A DNA stretch of 6,750 nt, taken from NCBI GenBank assembly GCA_902493835.1, contig CABURG010000096.1, forward strand, positions 1 through 6,750. Direction: 5' to 3'. Shown here one piece after another: positions 1-5,229 of the stretch. Within the stretch, counting starts at the first letter, position 1, and each line of letters begins with the position of its first letter. A program made the position numbers and the translations under genes. The notes beneath the pieces are model-generated. The model ran no database searches and was not told the origin of the DNA. It worked only from the letters and a program-made list of their open reading frames with translations. Source of the stretch: an uncultured Collinsella sp. (GTDB lineage Bacteria; Actinomycetota; Coriobacteriia; Coriobacteriales; Coriobacteriaceae).

Positions 1-352
1 AGATGGTGTAGTGCGACGTGACGTGCCAGCCGATTTGCTCGGATGCCTTGGCGTCGAGCTGGGCATCGAAGGGGAGTGGTACGTCGATGACGCGGCTGCA
101 CGAGGTACAGATGATATGCGCATGCGGGTCGATCGTGCGATCGAAGCGGCTGCCGCCCGGCGTCTTGATGGAGAGAATCTCGCCGGCGTCGGCCAAGAGA
201 TTGAGGTTGCGGTAGACCGTGCCGCGGCTGATTTTGTCATCCTGCGCGAGCACGACGTTGTAGATTTCGTCGGCGGTGGGATGGTTATAGCTTTGGCGCA
301 CGGCGTCAAGAACCAGCTTTCGCTGCCTGGTATTCCTTCTTTGCACCGCCAT
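1..352 (-). CDS. perR: PerR-type Fur-family metalloregulator (3' end cut by window)
   Basis: Fur-family DNA-binding repressor. PerR members sense peroxide through metal-catalysed oxidation of Fe-ligating histidines and control oxidative-defence and iron genes. 117 residues are visible from the ATG at 352-350; the C-terminus lies off the window. The winged helix includes HPTADEIY (24-31) and SRGTVYRNLNLL (42-53). The regulatory-metal ligands of PerR can be aligned one by one: H24, D71 (in SRFD), H77, H79 and D90. CTSC (82-85) is the first structural-zinc cysteine pair; the second pair would lie beyond the edge. Fur proper has Glu at the positions of D71 and D90, so Asp at both argues for PerR. 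The start is supported by AAAGAGG 8 nt upstream. The 61-bp gap from the acylphosphatase gene allows its own promoter. Confidence is high for the family and moderate for the PerR subtype. Confidence 0.9.
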   Translation of the reverse strand, partial: MAVQRRNTRQRKLVLDAVRQSYNHPTADEIYNVVLAQDDKISRGTVYRNLNLLADAGEILSIKTPGGSRFDRTIDPHAHIICTSCSRVIDVPLPFDAQLDAKASEQIGWHVTSHYTI

Positions 353-413
353 GCGCCTCGCCTCTTTTCTATCAACGGTCGTAGGTAAATGATACCGTAT
401 TTAGCACACAATA
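353..413 (-). promoter_or_regulatory. AT-rich promoter/operator region of the PerR-type gene
   Basis: The short AT-rich gap upstream of the Fur-family gene contains, on the minus strand, TTAGTA and TATCAT separated by 17 bp, a plausible weak sigma70 promoter. An inverted repeat GTATT-N8-AATAC lies inside that spacer, and a further ATAC-C-GTAT dyad overlaps the -10. This gives three GTAT/ATAC half-sites. Such placement fits autorepression by the downstream Fur-family protein, but the sites do not match the classical PerR box (TTATAATNATTATAA), so the assignment is inferred from position only. Confidence 0.4.
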
Positions 414-824
414 CTAATAACGAGGCGTGAAACCGTCTTCATTGGCAAGTGGGGCTCGGGCCTGGGCGTCTACGAGGCGAAAACGCGTTCCCATACGCTC
501 GTAGGAGGCATGAAGCGCCTCGAGATGAGATAGGATATTTGCCGGAGCCCCCTGTATCTCCATCTCGACTGAGCCGTCTTCCATGTTACGCACCCAGCCG
601 GTGAGCGCGCGTGCCTGCGCGAGGTTGGTGTTGGTAAAGCGAAAGCCAACGCCCTGGACTTGCCCCGCCCAGCGCAGGAAATAGCGCAGGGGAGTGTCTT
701 GAGTGGCCTCGTCGCTTGCGAGCACAGTAAGCCTGCGGCGCAGCTCGAGCTCGACGTTTGATGGTTTTTGAGGCTCTCGACTGCCGCCGGTGACGCTGGA
801 GAAGAACGTATCGAAGAGGCCCAT
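414..824 (-). CDS. acyP: Acylphosphatase with N-terminal extension
   Basis: Acylphosphatases hydrolyse carboxyl-phosphate bonds of small cytoplasmic acyl phosphates such as acetyl or carbamoyl phosphate. The 136-residue product carries the family signature GQVQGVGFR (54-62, catalytic Arg62), followed by GWVRN (76-80, catalytic Asn80) and MEDGSVEMEIQG (81-92). The acylphosphatase fold normally needs about 90 residues, so roughly the first 45 here are extra. They are polar and charged (MGLFDTFFSS then SREPQKPS and ELELRRR) with no recognisable domain. The ATG at 824-822 begins 2 nt after the TAG of the upstream oxidoreductase gene (TAG-CT-ATG), with only a weak purine-rich SD, which implies translational coupling. 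A start farther upstream would overlap the oxidoreductase by over 130 bp and add unlikely sequence. The family call is secure; the physiological substrate is unknown. Confidence 0.92.
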   Translation of the reverse strand: MGLFDTFFSSVTGGSREPQKPSNVELELRRRLTVLASDEATQDTPLRYFLRWAGQVQGVGFRFTNTNLAQARALTGWVRNMEDGSVEMEIQGAPANILSHLEALHASYERMGTRFRLVDAQARAPLANEDGFTPRY

Positions 825-826
825 AG

Positions 827-1933
827 CTATGCCTGCTTGCCTGCGTCGGCCGGGAAGGTTATGCCGGCCTGCTGGCGCACGGCATCCATGATGCGCAGTG
901 AGACGAGTGTGACATCGCGGTAGTGGCCAAGCTCGTGGCGTCCCGCCGGGGTCTCCCAAATCTCTTCCTTAACGTTATCGATGCCGCCGATGGCGGTGAT
1001 AAAGTCTGTGAGTTCGTATTCCATAGTGTTGCTCGATTTGGGCAGGTCGAGCACGCGGCCGTTGTCTCCCTGTTCGCGCGGTGCCTCGGTCGCCGAGCCG
1101 CGTACGACGTCGCCGCGATAGTCGATGCGGACGTTGCGGGGCGTGGACAGATGGTCGATCTGGATAGTGCCACGCTCGCCTTCGATCTGCGAGGGCAGCA
1201 GGTCATTCGTAATTTTGGAGTGCGCGAGCTCGACGGAGATACGGCCACCGCCGTAGCTGGCGAGGATGGAACCGCAGCCATCGATGGGGCCGTGCGTGAG
1301 CTGTCGCGTGGTGGGATCGAGCAGAGTGGTCATGCTCGTAAGGCCGGAGGGCATGCCAAAGATCTCGACCATGGGCTCGACGGTATAGACGCCAATGTCC
1401 ATGAGGGAACCCGATGCCATATTGCAGTCGAAGATATTGGTGGCGCGTCCCGCGAGAATCTCGTTGTAGCGCGAGGAATACTTGCCAAAGCGCAATGAGG
1501 CGCGGCGGATGGGGGCAATCTCGCCCAGGGCGTCCTCGATGGCGTGGAAGGCGGGATCGTGGAGGGGACGCATGGCCTCGAGGGCCACGACACCTGCTGC
1601 CTCGGCAGCGCGGAAGACTTCCAGCGCCTGCGCTTCGGTGGCGCAGAAGGGTTTCTCGACGATGACGTGCTTGCCACCGGCGATGCAGGCAAGGGCCTGC
1701 TCGTAGTGGAGCGCATTGGGGCTGCCGATGTAGACGGCGTCGACGTCGGCGGCGGACGCAAGCTCGTCAAGTGCGGTGAAGTTACGCTCGCCGCCGTGTT
1801 CGGCGGTAAAGGCGGCGCCGCGCTCGGCATCGCGCGAGAGCGTGCCCACAAACGCGGCTTGGTCGTTGGCGTTGACGACCTGGATAAAGTCGTCGGTAAT
1901 CATGGATGTGCCGATGGTCGCTATACGCAGCAT
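827..1933 (-). CDS. Gfo/Idh/MocA family NAD(P)-dependent oxidoreductase
   Basis: Cytoplasmic dehydrogenase of the glucose-fructose oxidoreductase / inositol dehydrogenase family, which oxidises or reduces sugar-like or diol substrates using NAD(P). The 368-residue length is normal for the family. The N-terminal Rossmann fold begins MLRIATIGTS with the shortened dinucleotide loop TIGTSMITDDF (6-16). The diagnostic VEKPF follows at 92-96 with its conserved Lys94. The C-terminal alpha/beta domain has SLMDIGVYTVEP (176-187), the usual D-x-G-x-Y active-site strand region. The ATG at 1933 has a strong GAGGGGG SD 4 nt upstream. Its last codon lies 2 nt before the acylphosphatase start, so the two are probably one operon. 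The 75-bp gap to rnhA has no terminator, so read-through from rnhA is possible. The substrate cannot be deduced; the dihydrodiol-dehydrogenase-like subgroup is one option. Confidence 0.93.
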   Translation of the reverse strand: MLRIATIGTSMITDDFIQVVNANDQAAFVGTLSRDAERGAAFTAEHGGERNFTALDELASAADVDAVYIGSPNALHYEQALACIAGGKHVIVEKPFCATEAQALEVFRAAEAAGVVALEAMRPLHDPAFHAIEDALGEIAPIRRASLRFGKYSSRYNEILAGRATNIFDCNMASGSLMDIGVYTVEPMVEIFGMPSGLTSMTTLLDPTTRQLTHGPIDGCGSILASYGGGRISVELAHSKITNDLLPSQIEGERGTIQIDHLSTPRNVRIDYRGDVVRGSATEAPREQGDNGRVLDLPKSSNTMEYELTDFITAIGGIDNVKEEIWETPAGRHELGHYRDVTLVSLRIMDAVRQQAGITFPADAGKQA

Positions 1934-1966
1934 GTATCCCCCTCGTGCCGTTCGGTTTACAGGATG

Positions 1967-1972
1967 AGTGTA
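1967..1972 (-). promoter_or_regulatory. Possible -10 element for the oxidoreductase-acylphosphatase pair
   Basis: TACACT on the minus strand, about 33 bp before the oxidoreductase start codon and in the rnhA-oxidoreductase gap, resembles a -10 hexamer. I see no good -35 at the proper distance, so this is weak. The pair may instead depend on transcription from rnhA. Confidence 0.2.
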
Positions 1973-2008
1973 GCGCGAGGGGGCAGGAAATAGCGTGCGA
2001 AAACGCCG

Positions 2009-2494
2009 TTACAGGTCGCTCTCGTTAAAGCCGGTATCGATATCGAGGTTGCTGCCGTCGGCCGCCGTGGTGGCGAGCTCATCGCAGCGTTCGTTGAGCT
2101 CGTGGCCGGCGTGACCCTTAACCCAGATGAACTCAACCTTGTGCTTGCTTTTGGCGGTGAGTAGGCGCTCCCACAGGTCGCGGTTCTTGACGGGCTGCTT
2201 GTTGGCGGTTTTCCATCCGCGCTTTTTCCAGCCGTCGATCCAGTGCTTGTTAAAGGCGTTGACGACGTACTGCGAATCGGAATGGACCTCGACCTCGCAG
2301 GGGCGGTTAAGTGCCTCGAGCGCCACGATGACCGCCATGAGCTCCATGCGGTTGTTGGTGGTCTTGGCGTAGCCGCGCGAAAGCTCGGAGGTGAAGGTCT
2401 TGCCGGCGGGGTTGGTGTATTTGAGCACGGCGCCGTAGCCGCCGCGTCCCGGATTTGATCGGGCCGAGCCGTCGGTATAGATGATGACCTTCAC
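2009..2494 (-). CDS. rnhA: Ribonuclease HI
   Basis: Cleaves the RNA strand of RNA-DNA hybrids (R-loops, Okazaki primers). The 161-residue product is close to the standard bacterial RNase HI length. All four carboxylates of the two-metal active site are present: Asp8 (YTDGS), Glu51 (NNRMEL), Asp73 (HSDSQYV) and Asp138 (NERCDELA). The flexible-loop His128 is present in VKGHAGH, as is a basic-protrusion-like stretch HWIDGWKKRGWK (84-95). The chosen GTG at 2494-2492 has AAAGGA 7 nt upstream and starts exactly where the first beta strand (KVIIYTDGS) begins. An in-frame ATG at 2545 would add 17 residues with no family counterpart and would lie on top of the likely -10. There is a short acidic C-terminal tail (DIDTGFNESDL). 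Confidence 0.96.
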   Translation of the reverse strand: MKVIIYTDGSARSNPGRGGYGAVLKYTNPAGKTFTSELSRGYAKTTNNRMELMAVIVALEALNRPCEVEVHSDSQYVVNAFNKHWIDGWKKRGWKTANKQPVKNRDLWERLLTAKSKHKVEFIWVKGHAGHELNERCDELATTAADGSNLDIDTGFNESDL

Positions 2495-2532
2495 GGGCTT
2501 CCTTTCGTTGGGTACGTTTCGTGTGAGTGACC

Positions 2533-2564
2533 ATTGTAGCGCCATGCCCGCCGGGGGCTAGCAA
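2533..2564 (-). promoter_or_regulatory. Candidate rnhA promoter
   Basis: On the minus strand, TACAAT (2538-2533) is a good -10 about 38 bp before the GTG start. The only TTG-like -35 is TTGCTA (2564-2559) at a 20-bp spacing, longer than ideal; TAGCCC would be the hexamer at 17 bp. The position between lysR and rnhA and the quality of the -10 make a promoter here likely, although the -35 assignment is weak. Confidence 0.4.
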
Positions 2565-2593
2565 TCTACGATTTCTACCCCGTCTTCCGACAG

Positions 2594-3496
2594 TTAGTTG
2601 GCATGGATGATGCGGTTGAGCTCGTCGAGGTATTGCTGCAAGAGGGGAGAGGGCTTGCGCTCGTCGTGCATGATATAGCCTACGTGCATCGTTGGGGCGT
2701 CTGCTAACGGGATCGATGCCATACCCCATTGCATTTCATTGGAGAGGACACCGGTCGACAGGGTGTAGCCGTTCGACGTGATAAGTAAGTTAGTAAGTGT
2801 TCCGCGGTCCGAGATTCGTATGTTGCGGTCGCAAGGGATATAGCTAAAAGGTTCCTCGGCGTAATAGAAGGAGTTTGAGGCCCCCTGTTCAAAGCTGTAG
2901 CGCGTATATGGTGTGAGGTCGGCAAGGGACAGCTGCGGGCGGCGGGCAAGCGGGTGGCGCTCGCTAACGAAGACGTGGACCGTCGCGTCGAATAGGGGAT
3001 GGAAGCTCGCGCGCGCATCGGCAAAAGCCTTCTGCAGAACGCGGGCGTTAAAGTCGTCCAGATAGAGGATGCCGATGTCGCTGCGAAATGCGCGGACGTC
3101 ATCGATGATCTGCGATGTGGTGGTCTCGCGCATGATGAACTCGAACTTGCTGTCGCGGCAGCGCTCGACTACGTTGACAAAGGCCTCGACCGAAAAGGCG
3201 TAGTGCTGGGCGGAAATGGCGAGGCGGGCTTGCGGGGTACCGCCGTCCTCGTAGCGGGCCTCGAGCATGTCGGCCTGCTCTACGACCTGGCGTGCATAAC
3301 CCAAAAGCTCGGTGCCGTCGTTGGTGAGTGCAACACCGCGGCTAGAGCGCGTAAAGATTTCGATATGAAGTTCCTGTTCCAGGCTTTTGACGGCGTTTGA
3401 GATGTTGGACTGAGCGGTATAGAGGCGCTGAGCTGCGGCGTTGATTGAGCCGGACTCTGCCACGGCAATCAGAAAACGAAGCTGCTGAAGGGTCAT
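2594..3496 (-). CDS. LysR-family transcriptional regulator, divergent from metY
   Basis: LysR-type regulator of about 300 residues. The N-terminal winged HTH (TLQQLRFLIAVAESGS, then NAAAQRLYTAQSNISNAVKSLE, residues 2-40) has the canonical LysR spacing and ends with IEIFTRSSRGVALTNDG (45-61). The remainder is a periplasmic-binding-protein-like effector domain with alternating beta strands, e.g. ARLAISAQHY and SDIGILYLDDF. Two in-frame ATGs lie 9 nt apart (3505 and 3496). GAAAGG directly abuts the first, leaving no SD spacing, but sits about 9 nt from the second, and MTLQQLRFL matches the usual LysR N-terminus, so 3496 is preferred. The gene diverges from metY and a T-N11-A dyad lies between them, so I infer it controls metY and itself, perhaps sensing a sulfur metabolite. 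The effector is not determinable here. Confidence 0.93.
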   Translation of the reverse strand: MTLQQLRFLIAVAESGSINAAAQRLYTAQSNISNAVKSLEQELHIEIFTRSSRGVALTNDGTELLGYARQVVEQADMLEARYEDGGTPQARLAISAQHYAFSVEAFVNVVERCRDSKFEFIMRETTTSQIIDDVRAFRSDIGILYLDDFNARVLQKAFADARASFHPLFDATVHVFVSERHPLARRPQLSLADLTPYTRYSFEQGASNSFYYAEEPFSYIPCDRNIRISDRGTLTNLLITSNGYTLSTGVLSNEMQWGMASIPLADAPTMHVGYIMHDERKPSPLLQQYLDELNRIIHAN

Positions 3497-3517
3497 CGAC
3501 GCCATCCTTTCGATTGC

Positions 3518-3534
3518 TATCTATAAAACCGATA
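3518..3534. promoter_or_regulatory. LysR recognition box (T-N11-A dyad)
   Basis: TATC-N9-GATA is a perfect 4+4 dyad containing the T-N11-A core (T3520, A3532) that LysR-type proteins recognise. It is 22-38 bp upstream of the preferred lysR start, and its centre is about 66 bp upstream of the inferred metY transcription start, the classical place of the LysR recognition site. It could thus serve both repression of lysR and activation of metY. This is seen in sequence; binding is inferred. Confidence 0.55.
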
Positions 3535-3556
3535 ACAGGTTAGCGCTTTTAAGTGA

Positions 3557-3585
3557 TTGACCGAGCGAAACAATGCTCGTACTAT
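3557..3585 (+). promoter_or_regulatory. metY promoter (sigma70-type)
   Basis: TTGACC (3557-3562) and TACTAT (3580-3585) are separated by exactly 17 bp, matching consensus at 5 and 5 of 6 positions. The inferred start is near 3592, giving a leader of about 178 nt before metY. The spacer is nearly filled by the inverted repeat CGAGC-N8-GCTCG (3562-3579), which may be an operator whose occupancy would block RNA polymerase. This is the best promoter in the window. Confidence 0.75.
3562..3579. repeat. Inverted repeat within the metY promoter spacer
   Basis: CGAGC and GCTCG, perfect complements 8 nt apart, lie between the -35 and -10 hexamers. The position is typical of repressor operators. It differs from the T-N11-A box, so a second regulator, or DNA distortion of the MerR kind, is possible. 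Five-bp arms can arise by chance in a GC-rich genome. Confidence 0.45.
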
Positions 3586-3591
3586 TCAAAA

Positions 3592-3769
3592 CACACAAAG
3601 GCGGTAGGTAATTAAACCGACCACGGAACCGGGATGCGAAAGGAGGCCCGCATATGAATTGCTTACCAAGACGAATGCCGGGCTCCTGTTTGCGCCCGTC
3701 GGCGTGATCAGGAGACAGCGACTTACTTCTCTCTAATTTATTTACTTTTGTTCGATCAAGGAGATCATC
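3592..3769 (+). promoter_or_regulatory. Structured metY leader, candidate attenuator or translational switch
   Basis: The long leader holds a 17-codon ORF (3654-3707) and three pairings that compete. P1: 3603-3613 with 3657-3667, 11 continuous pairs including two G-U. A: 3642-3645 and 3647-3653 with 3675-3686, which hides the SD of the small ORF. B: 3683-3696 with 3701-3714, 13 pairs with one T-T mismatch and a CGTC loop. P1 and A cross each other as a pseudoknot would; A and B share CTCC (3683-3686). CTCC could also bind the metY SD AAGGAG (3758-3763). Hairpin B is followed by no T-run, so it is not a classical terminator; nucleotides 3721-3749 contain no G. I do not recognise SAM-I, SAM-II, SAM-IV or T-box consensus elements. 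Confidence 0.55.
3654..3707 (+). CDS. 17-aa putative leader peptide upstream of metY
   Basis: A short ORF encodes MNCLPRRMPGSCLRPSA and stops at TGA 3705-3707. Its SD, AAAGGAGG (3639-3646), is 7 nt from the ATG and better than that of most full-size genes here. It lies wholly inside the metY leader, ending 62 nt before metY. Two of 17 residues are Cys (codons 3 and 12) and two are Met (1 and 8), suitable for sensing charged tRNA-Cys or tRNA-Met in front of a sulfur-assimilation gene. The early codons TTA, CCA, AGA and CGA differ from those metY prefers (CTG, CCC/CCG, CGT/CGC), and several are fixed by the pairing of 3657-3667 with 3603-3613. Cys-containing leader ORFs before sulfur genes are known in other actinobacteria; homology to those is not shown. 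Translation is inferred from the SD and position. Confidence 0.6.
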   Translation: MNCLPRRMPGSCLRPSA

Positions 3770-5080
3770 ATGAGCCAGTTCATCAACAACCCCGAGCACA
3801 CCTTTGGTTTCGATACCCTGCAGCTTCACGTTGGCCAGGAGAGCGCCGATCCCGCATCCGACTCCCGCGCCGTGCCTATCTACCAGACCACGAGCTATGT
3901 GTTCCGCAACTCCCAGCACGCCGCCGACCGCTTTGGTCTTGCCGACGCCGGTAACATCTACGGCCGTCTGACCAACTCCACCCAGGGCGTCTTCGAGGAC
4001 CGTATCGCCGCACTCGAGGGTGGTGTGGCAGGTCTTGCCGTCGCCTCCGGTGCTGCTGCCATCACCTATACCCTGCAGGCTCTTGCCCAGGCCGGTGACC
4101 ACGTGGTGGCTCAGAAGACCATCTACGGTGGCTCCTACAACCTGCTGGAGCATACGCTCTCCCAGTTTGGCGTCGAGGCCACCTTCGTCGATGCCCACAA
4201 CCTGGACGAGGTCGAGGGCGCCATCAAGGACAACACCACGGTCATCTATCTCGAGACGCTCGGCAACCCCAACTCCGACATCCCCAACATCGACGCCATC
4301 TCCGAGATCGCCAAGAAGCACGGTCTGCCGGTTGTCGTCGACAACACCTTCGGCACCCCGTATCTGTTCCGTCCGCTGGAGCATGGTGCCAACATCGTCG
4401 TCCATTCCGCAACCAAGTTCATCGGCGGCCACGGCACCTCGCTGGGCGGTGTGATCGTCGACGGCGGTAACTTCGATTGGAAGGCGAGCGGAAAGTACGC
4501 CCAGATCGCTGAGCCCAACCCCTCCTACCACGGCGTCTCGTTTGCCGAGGCTGCCGGTCCCGCCGCCTTCGCAACCTATGTTCGCGCTATCCTGCTGCGT
4601 GACGAGGGCGCCTGCATCAGCCCGTTCAACGCCTGGGTCCTGCTCCAGGGCACCGAGACCCTGTCGCTGCGCGTTGACCGCCATGTCGAGAACACCAAGA
4701 AGGTCGTTGAGTTCCTGACCGGTGACAGCCATGTCGCCAAGGTGAACCACCCGAGCCTGCCTGAGCACCCCGATCACGAGCTCTATCAGAAGTATTTCCC
4801 CAACGGCGGTGCCTCGATCTTTACCTTTGAGATTAAGGGTGGCCAGGAGGCGGCTTGGAAGTTCATCGATCATCTGCAGGTGTTCTCGCTGCTTGCCAAC
4901 GTGGCCGACGTCAAGTCGCTCGTCGTGCACCCGGCTACCACCACGCACTCCCAGCTCTCTGCCGAGGAGCTCGCCGAGCAGAACATCACGCCCTCCACGA
5001 TCCGTCTTTCCATCGGTACCGAGAACGCCGAGGATATCATTTGGGATCTGAAGCAGGCCTTCGCCGCGCTGGACGAGTAA
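3770..5080 (+). CDS. metY: O-acetylhomoserine sulfhydrylase (MetY-type, PLP-dependent)
   Basis: Cys/Met-metabolism PLP enzyme that joins O-acetylhomoserine with sulfide (or methanethiol) to give homocysteine (or methionine), the direct-sulfhydrylation route of methionine synthesis in the cytoplasm. The 436-residue length fits the MetY branch better than the shorter cystathionine synthases/lyases (about 380-400). Visible motifs: FGFDTLQLHVGQE (12-24), VPIYQTTSYVF (35-45), IYGRLTNST (63-71), ASGAAA (92-97), phosphate-cup and ring-stacking segment TIYGGSYNL (117-125), VVVDNTFGTPYLF (188-200, Asp191 to the pyridine nitrogen), and HSATKFIGGHG (212-222) with the Schiff-base Lys216. AAGGAG sits 6 nt before the ATG. 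It is transcribed alone from its own promoter with a long leader and ends in a strong terminator. Codon use is highly biased to C/G, suggesting high expression. Cystathionine gamma-synthase is the main alternative but is less likely. Confidence 0.95.
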   Translation: MSQFINNPEHTFGFDTLQLHVGQESADPASDSRAVPIYQTTSYVFRNSQHAADRFGLADAGNIYGRLTNSTQGVFEDRIAALEGGVAGLAVASGAAAITYTLQALAQAGDHVVAQKTIYGGSYNLLEHTLSQFGVEATFVDAHNLDEVEGAIKDNTTVIYLETLGNPNSDIPNIDAISEIAKKHGLPVVVDNTFGTPYLFRPLEHGANIVVHSATKFIGGHGTSLGGVIVDGGNFDWKASGKYAQIAEPNPSYHGVSFAEAAGPAAFATYVRAILLRDEGACISPFNAWVLLQGTETLSLRVDRHVENTKKVVEFLTGDSHVAKVNHPSLPEHPDHELYQKYFPNGGASIFTFEIKGGQEAAWKFIDHLQVFSLLANVADVKSLVVHPATTTHSQLSAEELAEQNITPSTIRLSIGTENAEDIIWDLKQAFAALDE

Positions 5081-5140
5081 GGCGACTTGTGCAAGGACCC
5101 CTTGCGACTCGATAGGTATAACTGCATAAAATGCCTGCTC

Positions 5141-5181
5141 AAGGCGCCTGTGCGAACAATGGTTGCACAGGCGCCTTTTTT
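5141..5181 (+). terminator. Intrinsic terminator of metY
   Basis: A perfect 11-bp GC-rich stem, GGCGCCTGTGC (5143-5153) with GCACAGGCGCC (5165-5175), 11-nt loop, followed by six T and preceded by AA that extends the pairing. It lies 60 bp after the metY stop. The minus strand lacks a T-run after the stem, so it acts mainly on plus-strand transcription. Confidence 0.93.
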
Positions 5182-5226
5182 GCATAGAGCGGGCGCAAAA
5201 ACAGGGTTTTTGACTCGCTTTATGCA
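5181..5226. repeat. 46-nt imperfect palindrome
   Basis: TGCATAGAGCG (5181-5191) pairs with CGCTTTATGCA (5216-5226), 11 pairs with one G-T. After an asymmetric internal loop (GGCG / ACT), CAAAAAC (5196-5202) pairs with GTTTTTG (5206-5212) around an AGG triloop. It begins at the last T of the metY terminator. There is no T-run on either side, so it is not a second intrinsic terminator. It could be a REP-like element, a protein site or an RNA-end stabiliser; its function is unknown. Confidence 0.6.
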
Positions 5227-5229
5227 TTC

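Noticed and set aside
11..388. Plus-strand open frame opposite the Fur-family gene
   Set aside because: The minus strand encodes an unmistakable winged helix and metal ligands; this frame has no family features.
825..959. Longer upstream start for the acylphosphatase
   Set aside because: It would overlap the oxidoreductase by 133 bp and add a Pro/Arg/His-rich stretch that looks like off-frame translation; ATG 824 directly follows the upstream stop.
923..1993. Plus-strand open frames opposite the Gfo/Idh/MocA gene
   Set aside because: They are shadows of the minus-strand gene, which carries the EKP motif and a strong SD; the plus frames have low-complexity sequence.
2495..2545. ATG start 17 codons upstream for rnhA
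   Set aside because: It overlaps the likely -10 (TACAAT) and adds residues with no RNase HI counterpart; GTG 2494 has the SD.
3592..3769. Known SAM riboswitch or T-box in the metY leader
   Set aside because: I could not find the SAM-I core, SAM-IV-like core, or the T-box TGGNACCGCG element. A covariance-model scan would be decisive.
5091..5105. Hairpin GCAAGG-ACC-CCTTGC as a metY terminator
   Set aside because: It has only 6 pairs and no T-run; the strong terminator lies 36 bp downstream.
5102..5130. TTGCGA-17-CATAAA as a promoter
   Set aside because: It would start transcription just in front of the metY terminator and has no gene to serve; probably chance.
3521..5227. Minus-strand open frame of 568 codons opposite metY
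   Set aside because: It is the codon-bias shadow of metY: the plus strand has clear PLP-enzyme motifs, an SD, a promoter and a terminator, while the minus frame has repetitive Gly/Val/Asp-rich sequence without a recognisable domain and overlaps the whole leader.
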